DNA from: Achromobacter pulmonis
GTDB lineage: Bacteria; Pseudomonadota; Gammaproteobacteria; Burkholderiales; Burkholderiaceae_B
Direction: 5' to 3'
Assembly (NCBI RefSeq): GCF_902859765.1
Contig: NZ_CADIJV010000025.1
Coordinates: forward strand, 1-64,000
DNA: 64,000 bases
Shown: positions 29,882 to 39,252 of the stretch, in pieces
Layout: each line of letters begins with the position of its first letter
Position numbering within the stretch: position 1 is the stretch's first letter
Translations under genes and position numbers: made by a program
Notes under the pieces: generated by a model
The model's database searches: none
What the model saw: only the letters and a program-made list of their open reading frames with translations
Told to the model about the DNA's origin: nothing

Positions 29882-30727
29882 ATGCTCAACGGGCAGTTGC
29901 AACTGACCGATATGAACCTTGGCGTGTCCATCACGCGCCTGCGCCGCCCGGTATTCGTGGCCGGCGTCCTCAGCCTGGCCATCCTGGCTGGCTGCGCATC
30001 CAAAGGCACGCGTGCCCCGGTCGTGGACCTGACCGGTGGCCAGCCGTCCGCCGTCCAGTCCGGCGGCAGCTATGTCGTCAAGCCGGGTGACACGCTCTAC
30101 AAGATCGCCCGCGCCAACAACGTCGATGTCGAGAACATCAAGCGCTGGAACAACCTCAGCGATCCCAACCAGATTTCAGTCGGCCAGGTGCTGAAGATGT
30201 CGGGCGCGTCCGGTAGCGCCGCGCAGCCGGCGCCGATCGCCAGCTCCAAGCCGCAGCCGCGTCCGCTGGACCAGCCGGACGACACCTCGGCCACCGCCAC
30301 GGCCTCCCTGCCGCCGCCCGCGCCGGCCGAGACCAAGCCCACCACGCGCGCGGCCGATGCCGGCGTGATCAACTGGACCTGGCCGGCCAACGGCCAGATC
30401 ATGCAGGGCTTCAACAACAACAGTAAGGGCATCGACATCGTCGGCGCGCTGGGCGACCCGGTCAACGCCGCGGCCGACGGCAAGGTCATGTACAGCGGCA
30501 ACGGTGTGCGTGGCCTGGGCAACCTGATCATCGTCAATCACCAGAACGGCTTCATCACGGCCTACGCGCACAACCGCACGCTGCTCGTGAAGACCGGCCA
30601 GGACGTCAAGCGTGGCGCCAAGATCGCCGAGATCGGCCAGAGCGACACCACCTCGCCGCGCCTGCATTTCGAGATCCGCCGCCAGGGCACCCCGGTTGAC
30701 CCGATGCAATACCTGCCCGCCAAATGA
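29882..30727 (+). CDS. nlpD: NlpD-type lipoprotein: LysM plus degenerate LytM domain
   Basis: A 281-residue outer-membrane lipoprotein that activates a septal amidase (AmiC in E. coli). The lipobox is LAGC with Cys38. A LysM peptidoglycan-binding domain spans about 64-106 (YVVKPGDTLYKIARANN), followed by a Pro/Ala linker and a peptidase-M23 fold from about 165. Zinc ligands are lost: the first His-containing motif reads NNSKGIDI and the HxH motif reads RLHFEIR. This is the non-catalytic NlpD pattern. AGGAG precedes ATG 29882. Confidence 0.93.
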   Translation: MLNGQLQLTDMNLGVSITRLRRPVFVAGVLSLAILAGCASKGTRAPVVDLTGGQPSAVQSGGSYVVKPGDTLYKIARANNVDVENIKRWNNLSDPNQISVGQVLKMSGASGSAAQPAPIASSKPQPRPLDQPDDTSATATASLPPPAPAETKPTTRAADAGVINWTWPANGQIMQGFNNNSKGIDIVGALGDPVNAAADGKVMYSGNGVRGLGNLIIVNHQNGFITAYAHNRTLLVKTGQDVKRGAKIAEIGQSDTTSPRLHFEIRRQGTPVDPMQYLPAK

Positions 30728-31503
30728 CGCCCACCCTGGTATTCGACCTCGAGACCATCCCCGACGCGGATGGCCTGCGCAAGCTCAACGGCTGGAGCGC
30801 CGACGTTCCCGATGCCGAGGTGGTCGAGCGGGCGTTGACCGCGCGTCGCGAAGCCGTGGGACACGACTTCCTGCCGCTGCACCTGCACAAGGTCGCGGTG
30901 GTGGGGTGCGTATTCCGCGACGACCAGGGGTTTCGCGTCAAGACCCTGGGCCAGGCCGATGACCCCGAAGCCGCCTTGCTGGCGGGCTTCTTCAAGACCA
31001 TCGAGCGCTATACGCCCCGGTTGGTGAGCTGGAACGGGTCGGGCTTCGACCTGCCCGTGCTGCACTACCGCAGCCTGATCCAGGGCGTGCCCGCGCCGCG
31101 CTATTGGGACATGGGCGAGGAAGATCGCGATTTCAAGTTCAACAACTACATCTCGCGCTATCACAACCGCCACATCGACCTGATGGACCTGCTGGCCAAG
31201 TACAACGGCCGCGCCAATGCGCCGCTGGACGAACTGGCCAAGCTGTGCGGCTTTCCCGGCAAGCTCGGCATGGACGGCAGCAAGGTCTGGGAAGCCTGGA
31301 GCCAGGGCCGCGCCGACGAGGTCCGCGCCTATTGCGAAACCGACGTGGTCAACACCTGGCTGGTGTATTGCCGCTTCCGTTTCCTGCGGGGCGAGCTGGA
31401 CCGCACCGCCTACGATGCCGAGATCGCGCTGGTGCGCGAGACGCTCGCGGCCAGTGACGCGGCGCATTGGCAGGAATACCTGGCGGCCTGGGACGCCAAC
31501 TGA
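30724..31503 (+). CDS. PolB-related 3'-5' exonuclease (DNA_pol_B_exo2)
   Basis: A 259-residue predicted nuclease of the DEDD superfamily. The metal-binding acids are seen in VFDLETIPD (Asp8, Glu10), SWNGSGFDLPVL (Asp) and YCETDVVNTW (Asp). This family is the isolated exonuclease domain akin to that of B-family polymerases; physiological substrate unknown. Its ATG overlaps the nlpD stop (ATGA), so it is the fourth gene of the surE operon, in the place where many proteobacteria have rpoS. Confidence 0.88.
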   Translation: MTPTLVFDLETIPDADGLRKLNGWSADVPDAEVVERALTARREAVGHDFLPLHLHKVAVVGCVFRDDQGFRVKTLGQADDPEAALLAGFFKTIERYTPRLVSWNGSGFDLPVLHYRSLIQGVPAPRYWDMGEEDRDFKFNNYISRYHNRHIDLMDLLAKYNGRANAPLDELAKLCGFPGKLGMDGSKVWEAWSQGRADEVRAYCETDVVNTWLVYCRFRFLRGELDRTAYDAEIALVRETLAASDAAHWQEYLAAWDAN

Positions 31504-31529
31504 GCGGGCGCGTCCCGCCGCCGATCCAC

Positions 31530-31551
31530 AACGGGGCCTGCGGGCCCCGTT
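31530..31551 (+). terminator. Hairpin after the exonuclease gene
   Basis: Arms AACGGGGCC (31530-31538) and GGCCCCGTT (31543-31551) with a 4-base loop, 27 bp after the stop. The U-tract is short, so strength is uncertain. Confidence 0.6.
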
Positions 31552-31599
31552 GTCATGCCGGCAGAGGGCGCAATCGACTGAAACATAGCTTGCGGGGGC

Positions 31600-31621
31600 G
31601 AAACCTGAATGAAACCGGGCA
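31600..31621 (+). promoter_or_regulatory. Copy 1 of a 22-bp tandem-repeat element, upstream of the Spy-like gene
   Basis: Contains GAAAC twice, 11 bp apart (31600 and 31611), followed by CGGGCA. It matches a second element at 32471 at 19 of 22 positions. Read on the other strand, the half-sites are GGTTTC separated by 5 bp, the spacing of PhoP-type boxes. It ends 43 bp before the start codon. An ECF-type -35 is the alternative reading. Confidence 0.5.
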
Positions 31622-31664
31622 AATCGCACAATGGCCTCGCTTTCTTCACTTTCAGGAGACCTAC

Positions 31665-32273
31665 ATGTCCCGATTCGCACTCCGCACCAACCTGGCCGCC
31701 CTGGCCATGGTCGCCGCCACCGGCGGTCTGCTGGCAGGTCCCGTCATGGCGGCGGCGCCCGCCGACGGCGGCCCGGCCGCCATGCACCAAGGCCAACGTG
31801 GTGGCGGTTTCCACAAGGGCATGCGCGATGGCCTGTGGATCCCGGGGCTGGGCCCGGTGTCCAAGGCGCAACTCGATCAGCTCAAGCTGGATCAGAAGCA
31901 GCAGGCCCTGGTCAAGACCGCGCAGGACGGCCAGCGCGGCCTGCATGAAGCCATGCGTGCCGCCGGCGGCCAGCGTCACGACCTGCTCAAGGCGCAACTG
32001 GACAGCGGCAAGCTGGACCCGCGCGCGCTGCTTGAACAATCCGACAAATCGCGTGACCAGTTCAGCGCCCAGGCCAAGCAGGTGCGCGACCAATGGCTGG
32101 CGGTGTGGGACAGCATGAACGACGCCCAGCGCACCCAGCTGACCCAGATGCTGAAGGAGCGCCAGGCCAAGATGCAGGACCGCCACGCCAAGATGGAAGG
32201 CCGTCATGGCAGGGGGCCGGGTAATGCACCCGGCGCGGTGCCGCCGCCGCCCGCGCCGCCCGCCGCCAACTGA
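31665..32273 (+). CDS. Periplasmic Spy/CpxP-like LTXXQ protein
   Basis: A 202-residue secreted protein. The signal peptide ends at GPVMA-AAPAD. The mature part is helical and highly charged, with an LTXXQ-type motif (LTQMLKERQ) near residue 165 and a long amphipathic helix before it, as in Spy and CpxP, periplasmic chaperones induced by envelope stress. A His/Met-rich region (MHQGQRGGGFHKGMRDG) follows the signal peptide, and the C-terminus is Pro-rich. CAGGAG precedes the ATG at 31665. The upstream 22-bp element suggests envelope-stress or two-component control. Confidence 0.78.
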   Translation: MSRFALRTNLAALAMVAATGGLLAGPVMAAAPADGGPAAMHQGQRGGGFHKGMRDGLWIPGLGPVSKAQLDQLKLDQKQQALVKTAQDGQRGLHEAMRAAGGQRHDLLKAQLDSGKLDPRALLEQSDKSRDQFSAQAKQVRDQWLAVWDSMNDAQRTQLTQMLKERQAKMQDRHAKMEGRHGRGPGNAPGAVPPPPAPPAAN

Positions 32274-32602
32274 CCTGCCGTCCTGCCGCCGCCCGGCGGC
32301 GGGCCGTCCAGCCCCGTTCCGCATACCCGCGGGCCGGGGCTTTCTTTTGTGCGTCGGGGGCCGCCATGGCGCGCCAGGCCCCATATTGAAGCACCGCCTG
32401 CCTGCCGGCGCGGCGTGGCGCACCGCGATGGTGCGCAAAGGGCGTGGCGCCAGGGCATCGCCAGCGCGCTGACACGTGAATGAAACCTGGCACGGACATT
32501 GCTTCAAAGACGGTGAGCCGGTTACCTGCCGTTGCAAGACCGGCCTGACGGATGCGCCCCCGGCCTTCCTCCTCCTCGTTAAATCCGATCAGGACACGCA
32601 CC
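32274..32602. other. 329-bp control region of the TorF-type gene
   Basis: No gene supported. It starts with a GC-rich inverted sequence just after the Spy-like stop and carries the second 22-bp element (32471-32492). The remaining 110 bp before the start codon would form the untranslated leader. Confidence 0.5.
32471..32492 (+). promoter_or_regulatory. Copy 2 of the 22-bp tandem-repeat element, upstream of the TorF-type gene
   Basis: Reads GACAC then, 11 bp on, GAAAC, followed by CTGGCA; differs from copy 1 at only three positions. It lies 110 bp before the start codon. Confidence 0.5.
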
Positions 32603-33355
32603 ATGAAGAAGACGTTGCTAGCCTTGCCCGCCGTGCTCGCCGCTTGTTTCGTTGCAACGGCACAGGCCGAACCCACTGACCTGGGCGGCGGTTTTTCGCT
32701 CAGCGGCAATGCCACGATCGTCAGCGACTACCGTTTCCGCGGCTACTCGCAGACCGACTTCCGTCCGGCCGCCCAGTTGGGCTTCGATCTGACCCACAGT
32801 TCCGGCTTCTACCTGGGCAACTGGAACTCGAATGTGTCCAACTTCGTCTTCACCGACGGCAATCTGGAAATGGACTTCTATGGCGGCTGGAAGGGCGACG
32901 TGGGCGGCGGGTTCTCGCTCGACGCCGGCGTGCTGCACTACTACTATCCGGGCTCCAGCTCGCCCAAGGGCGGCAACTACAACAACACCGACCTGTACCT
33001 GGGCGCGACCTACGGCAACTACACCCTCAAGTATTCGTACACGCCCAGCGATTTCTTCAGCACGCCCGACAGCAAGGGCACCTGGTACCTGGACGGCACC
33101 GCCAATTTCGACCTGGGCGATGGCTGGGGCCTGGTGGGCCACGTCGGCTACCAGAAGCTCAAGAACCAGGTCAACATGAACGGCGATTCCATCAGCCACT
33201 ACGTCGATTACAAGCTCGGCGTGACCAAGGACCTGAAGGGCTGGGTGCTGGGCCTGGCGGCGGTCGGCGCCACCAAGGACAACTGGCTGCCGACCAAGTA
33301 CGGCCATCCCTCGGGGCGCCTGGGGGCGGTGTTCTCCGTATCGCGTTCGTTCTGA
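32603..33355 (+). CDS. TorF-family putative outer-membrane porin
   Basis: A 250-residue outer-membrane beta-barrel of the TorF (Gcw_chp) family. A signal peptide ends at ATAQA-EPTD. The family opening [44 protein letters not shown] is clear, alternating strands rich in Tyr, Trp and Gly follow, and the chain ends in Phe as expected for BAM-dependent insertion. Function unknown; a specific porin is proposed for the family. It shares its upstream element with the Spy-like gene. Confidence 0.9.
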   Translation: MKKTLLALPAVLAACFVATAQAEPTDLGGGFSLSGNATIVSDYRFRGYSQTDFRPAAQLGFDLTHSSGFYLGNWNSNVSNFVFTDGNLEMDFYGGWKGDVGGGFSLDAGVLHYYYPGSSSPKGGNYNNTDLYLGATYGNYTLKYSYTPSDFFSTPDSKGTWYLDGTANFDLGDGWGLVGHVGYQKLKNQVNMNGDSISHYVDYKLGVTKDLKGWVLGLAAVGATKDNWLPTKYGHPSGRLGAVFSVSRSF

Positions 33356-33394
33356 TACCCATCCGTGGCGGCGTCCTGACCGGCGCCGGCTTTT

Positions 33395-33450
33395 GGGGGG
33401 CTTGATGGAGACTGCCCGGCGGGCCGTCTCCGGCAAGTCCCCCTTTTTTT
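33395..33450 (+). terminator. Long-stem intrinsic terminator after the TorF-type gene
   Basis: An outer stem (GGGGGGCTTG from 33395 with CAAGTCCCCC to 33443) encloses an inner hairpin (GAGAC and GCCCG pairing with CGGGC and GTCTC, 33408-33430). Seven T follow directly (33444-33450). Confidence 0.85.
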
Positions 33451-33518
33451 GGCGCAGGCGGGGCGCCGCCGAATCCTCATACAATGCCGGGTTGCGTGAA
33501 TTTTCTGGACTGCGTGAG

Positions 33519-35012
33519 ATGTCTGACGTTTTGAGTATCGAATCCCTGGACCTGGAAGCCCGGGGCATTGCCCGCCGCGATGGCAAGGTCGTGTTCGTGG
33601 AAGGCGCCCTGCCGGGCGAGCGGGTCACCACCACGACCGTGCGCCGCAAGCCGTCCTATGAAATCGCGCGGGTGGATCAGGTGCTGCGTCCGTCGTCGCA
33701 GCGCGTGGTGCCGCGCTGTCCGCATTTCGGCGTCTGTGGCGGCTGCGCCATGCAGCATCTCGAACCCACCACGCAGGTGGCGATCAAGCAGCGCGCGCTG
33801 GAAGACACCTTCTGGCATGTCGGCAAGCTGCGCCCGGCGCGCATCCTGGCGCCGCTGCACGGCCCGACCTGGGGTTACCGCTACCGTGCCCGCCTGTCGG
33901 TGCGCGTGGTGCCGAAAAAGGGCGGGGTGCTGGTGGGTTTTCACGAGCGCAAGAGCAGCTACGTGGCCGACATGCGCGAATGCCATGTGCTGCCGCGCCA
34001 CGTCAGCGACCTGCTGATGCCGCTGCGCGCCATGATCGCGTCGATGTCGGCGCCCGATCGCCTGCCGCAGGTGGAAGTGGCCCTGGGCGAGGGCGTCACG
34101 GCACTGGTGCTGCGTCACCTGCTGCCGCTGACCGACCACGACATCGCCGTGCTGCGCGCCTTTGCCGACAAGCACGACGTGCAATGGTGGCTGCAGCCCA
34201 AGGGCCCGGACACGGTGCACCCGCTGGTGTCCGAGCACCGCGATGCGCTGACCTACACCATGCCCGAGTTCGGCCTGCGCATGCCGTACCGGCCGACCGA
34301 CTTCACCCAGGTCAACCACGCCATCAACCGCGCGATGGTGTCGCGCGCGCTCACGCTGCTGGAAGTGCAGCCGACCGACCGCGTTGCCGACCTGTTCTGC
34401 GGCCTGGGCAACTTCACGCTGCCGCTGGCCACCCAGGGACGCGAGGCCGTGGGCGTGGAGGGCAGCAAGGCCCTGACCGACCGCGCCCACGAGGCCGCCG
34501 CGCGCCACGGGCTGGGCGAGCGCACGAGCTTCGCCACGCTCAACCTGTTCGAGGTCGACGTCGAATGGCTGCGCGGCCTGGGCTTTTTCGACCGCATGCT
34601 GATCGACCCGCCGCGCGAAGGCGCGCAGGCGGTGGCGCAGGCGCTGTCGCAACTGACGGTCCAGGAGCGCCCGCGTCGCATCGTCTACGTATCCTGTAAT
34701 CCCGCCACGCTGGCGCGCGACGCGGCCATCATGGTGCACGAGGGTGGCTACCTGCTCAAGAGCGCCGGGGTCATCAACATGTTCCCGCACACCGGGCACG
34801 TGGAGTCGATCGCGGTATTCGAATCGCTGGACGCCGAGGGCGTGCGCGAAGTGCAGGAGCGCGCCCGCCAGCGCGCCTTGCAGCAGGCCGCCGAGGCCCT
34901 GGCGGCGGAAGCGGAAAAGGCGGCCGCGGCCGCCGAGAAGGCCGCGGCCAAGCAGGCGGCGACCGACGCCTATCACGCCCGTGTCGCGGCCGAAGGCGAA
35001 GCGTCGGCGTAA
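33519..35012 (+). CDS. rlmD: 23S rRNA (uracil-1939-C5)-methyltransferase RlmD
   Basis: A 497-residue SAM-dependent rRNA methyltransferase of the RumA family. Residues 1-55 form a TRAM domain; the [4Fe-4S] ligands are Cys67, Cys73, Cys76 and Cys155. The SAM-binding [14 protein letters not shown] and the catalytic [11 protein letters not shown] are intact, with IDPPREGA between. From about residue 445 there is a tail rich in Ala, Glu and Lys ([18 protein letters not shown]) absent from the E. coli enzyme. ATG at 33519; a -10-like TACAAT is at 33480. Confidence 0.96.
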   Translation: MSDVLSIESLDLEARGIARRDGKVVFVEGALPGERVTTTTVRRKPSYEIARVDQVLRPSSQRVVPRCPHFGVCGGCAMQHLEPTTQVAIKQRALEDTFWHVGKLRPARILAPLHGPTWGYRYRARLSVRVVPKKGGVLVGFHERKSSYVADMRECHVLPRHVSDLLMPLRAMIASMSAPDRLPQVEVALGEGVTALVLRHLLPLTDHDIAVLRAFADKHDVQWWLQPKGPDTVHPLVSEHRDALTYTMPEFGLRMPYRPTDFTQVNHAINRAMVSRALTLLEVQPTDRVADLFCGLGNFTLPLATQGREAVGVEGSKALTDRAHEAAARHGLGERTSFATLNLFEVDVEWLRGLGFFDRMLIDPPREGAQAVAQALSQLTVQERPRRIVYVSCNPATLARDAAIMVHEGGYLLKSAGVINMFPHTGHVESIAVFESLDAEGVREVQERARQRALQQAAEALAAEAEKAAAAAEKAAAKQAATDAYHARVAAEGEASA

Positions 35013-35059
35013 CGCCAGGCGTGAGACTTGCGGTCGGCATACCCCCGGCCCCATGCACG

Positions 35060-35085
35060 AAGGGCAAGCCAGCTGGCTTGCCCTT
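35060..35085. terminator. Bidirectional terminator (rlmD / cueR)
   Basis: Perfect 26-bp palindrome, arm AAGGGCAAGCCAG, between converging genes. It is followed by a short T-run on the plus strand. Confidence 0.8.
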
Positions 35086-35089
35086 TTGC

Positions 35090-35478
35090 TTACGGGGCGC
35101 GCCCCAGGTTTTCCAGGATGGGGCAATCGGGCCGGTCGTCGCCGTGGCAATGGTGTGCCAGGTGCTTGAGCGTGGCCGCCATGTCGCGCAGGGCACAGGC
35201 CTTGCGTTCCAGTTCGGCCACGTGTTCGAGCGCGATGCGCTTGACGTCGGCGCTGGCGCGGCTGCGGTCGCGCCACAGCGCCAGCAGCTCGTTCATCTGC
35301 TCCACCGAAAATCCCAGGTCGCGCGCGCGCCGCACGAAACGCAGCGTGTGCAGGTCGTTCTCGCTGTAGACGCGATAGCCCGAGTCCTTGCGCAGCGCCG
35401 GGCCGATCAGGCCGATGCTCTCGTAGTAGCGGATCATCTTGGCCGAGATGCCGGATTCCTGCGCGGCCTGTCCGATGT

Positions 35479-35482
<4 letters not shown>
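35090..35482 (-). CDS. cueR: Copper-responsive MerR-family regulator CueR
   Basis: A 130-residue activator. The N-terminal winged helix ([26 protein letters not shown]) is typical of MerR proteins. Cys112 and Cys120 ([10 protein letters not shown]) form the two-coordinate Cu(I) site, and Ser77 takes the place of the third Cys used by divalent-metal sensors; these numbers equal those in E. coli CueR. It is the second gene after copA, overlapping its stop by 4 bases, and should act on the two 19-bp-spacer promoters between copA and copZ. Confidence 0.93.
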
Positions 35483-37785
<2,303 letters not shown>

Positions 37786-37814
37786 GGCAGTCTCGGTTGA
37801 GGTAAGAAGACCTC

Positions 37815-37845
37815 AGTGTCGACCTTCCCATCGTGGGAAGGTCAA
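37815..37845 (-). promoter_or_regulatory. CueR-type promoter of copA-cueR
   Basis: On the minus strand TTGACC (37845-37840) and GACACT (37820-37815) are separated by a 19-bp spacer containing the dyad CTTCCC/GGGAAG. An overlong 19-bp spacer spanned by a dyad is the hallmark of MerR-family activation. The predicted transcript starts about 20 nt before the copA ATG. Confidence 0.85.
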
Positions 37846-37859
37846 GGATTATTCTACGC

Positions 37860-37890
37860 TTGACCTTCCTATGATAGGAAGGTTTAAGCT
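37860..37890 (+). promoter_or_regulatory. CueR-type promoter of copZ
   Basis: TTGACC (37860-37865) and TAAGCT (37885-37890) with a 19-bp spacer that holds the dyad CCTTCCTA/TAGGAAGG. It nearly duplicates the copA promoter in the opposite direction, about 15 bp away. Confidence 0.85.
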
Positions 37891-37948
37891 GGGTACCAGA
37901 TCGCACCGGAGGCGGCGCGACCATCCTTGATTCACTCGGAGAAACACC

Positions 37949-38149
37949 ATGAGCATCGAATTCAACGTGCCCGACATGACCTGCGGCCATTGTGTCAAGA
38001 CCATCACCGGCGCGGTGACGGCGGCGGCGCCGGGCGCCAGCGTGGCGGTGGACCTGCCCACGCATCGCGTCACCGTCAGCGGCACCGACCAGGCCGACAA
38101 GGTCGAGGCCGCGATCCGCGATGCCGGCTACGAGCCGCAACGCGTGTGA
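37949..38149 (+). CDS. copZ: CopZ-like copper chaperone (HMA domain)
   Basis: A 66-residue cytoplasmic metal-binding protein, a single ferredoxin-like HMA domain with the Cu(I) motif MTCGHC (Cys12, Cys15). It should carry Cu(I) to CopA. GGAG precedes the ATG. It is expressed divergently from copA under a matching CueR promoter. Confidence 0.93.
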   Translation: MSIEFNVPDMTCGHCVKTITGAVTAAAPGASVAVDLPTHRVTVSGTDQADKVEAAIRDAGYEPQRV

Positions 38150-38203
38150 GGGGCGGCCGCCGCGAGCGTATGATAGATAGCGTCTCGCGGCCGCTCACGT
38201 GAT

Positions 38204-38240
38204 ATTGCTAAAAACTATTAATCAATTAAGTTAATTAAAT
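38204..38240 (+). promoter_or_regulatory. Candidate OxyR-binding site
   Basis: The first half (38204-38218) is ATTG-N7-CTAT with the inner T and A in place, matching 9 of the 10 fixed bases of the OxyR half-site ATAG-N-T-N3-A-N-CTAT. The second half (38226-38240), in the required register 7 bp on, is weak (5 of 10). It abuts the -35 of the promoter below. Confidence 0.5.
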
Positions 38241-38269
38241 TTGATTAATTGATAGCTGGGATTTATCAT
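38241..38269 (+). promoter_or_regulatory. Sigma-70 promoter of the peroxiredoxin operon
   Basis: TTGATT (38241-38246), 17-bp spacer, TATCAT (38264-38269): 4 of 6 and 5 of 6 consensus positions in an AT-rich island of an otherwise GC-rich region. Confidence 0.7.
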
Positions 38270-38317
38270 TCTTTCCATGGTGGTTGATCAGACCCCGCTA
38301 CCCCAAGGAGAGATTGC

Positions 38318-39046
38318 ATGCTGCAAAACCGTGAAGGCCAACGTGTTCCCACCGTAACGTTCCCCGTTCGCGAGGGCAACACCTGGAAGAAGGTCACGAC
38401 CGACGACCTGTTCAAGAACAAGACGGTCGTGGTCTTTTCGCTTCCCGGCGCTTTCACGCCGACCTGCTCGTCGACCCATCTGCCGCGCTACAACGAACTG
38501 GCCCCGGCCTTCGCCGCCGTCGGTGTCGACAGCATTGTCTGCGTGTCGGTCAACGACACTTTCGTCATGAACGAATGGGCCAAGGACCAGGAATCGTCCA
38601 ACATCACGCTGCTGCCCGACGGCAACGGCGAATTCACCGAAGGCATGGGCATGCTGGTCGACAAGAGCGACCTGGGCTTCGGCAAGCGCAGCTGGCGCTA
38701 CTCCATGCTGGTCAAGGACGGCGTGGTGCAGAAGATGTTCATCGAGCCCGAAAAGGAAGGCGACCCGTTTGAAGTGTCGGACGCCGACACCATGCTGGCT
38801 CACGTCGCTCCGACGGCCAAGAAGCCCGACCAGGTGGTGGTGTTCTCCAAGCCCGGTTGCCCGTTCTGCGTGGAAGCCAAGGCGCTGCTCGAAGACAAGG
38901 GCTACGCCCCGATCGAGATTCCGCTGGAGAACAAGGTGCGCGGCCGCGTGATCGGCGCCGTGTCCGGCAAGGGCACCGCTCCGCAGGTGTTCATCAACGG
39001 CTCGCTGATCGGCGGCCTGGACGACCTGAAGGCGCACTTCGCCTGA
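38318..39046 (+). CDS. Hybrid peroxiredoxin-glutaredoxin
   Basis: A 242-residue fusion of a Prx5-type peroxiredoxin and a glutaredoxin. The peroxidatic Cys50 is in [16 protein letters not shown]; the glutaredoxin active site CPFC is at 181-184 ([18 protein letters not shown]), with the TAPQVFING loop for glutathione later. Such hybrids (PGdx of Haemophilus, GarA of Chromatium) reduce peroxides with electrons from glutathione or its amide. It sits behind an OxyR-like site and before a disulfide reductase gene 206 bp downstream. Confidence 0.94.
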   Translation: MLQNREGQRVPTVTFPVREGNTWKKVTTDDLFKNKTVVVFSLPGAFTPTCSSTHLPRYNELAPAFAAVGVDSIVCVSVNDTFVMNEWAKDQESSNITLLPDGNGEFTEGMGMLVDKSDLGFGKRSWRYSMLVKDGVVQKMFIEPEKEGDPFEVSDADTMLAHVAPTAKKPDQVVVFSKPGCPFCVEAKALLEDKGYAPIEIPLENKVRGRVIGAVSGKGTAPQVFINGSLIGGLDDLKAHFA

Positions 39047-39252
39047 TGCCGGCCGGGAAAGGGGCCGCGCCTCTTTCCCTCGCCGTGGCCGCGCCGACAG
39101 GACGCGGTCCGGCGCACCGGTTTCCCTTGTTCCGCATCTTCGCGCGGCCCCGACCGGGCGCCGCGGGACGGCTTTCGTCCCGAGGGTGCGCAACAAGGCG
39201 GAACCGCCTTTGACAATATCTGCGCCACGCTACACCCCGGGGGACCCCACTG

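Noticed and set aside
30606-31680. Minus-strand frames opposite nlpD and the exonuclease
   Set aside because: Antisense shadows without recognisable domains.
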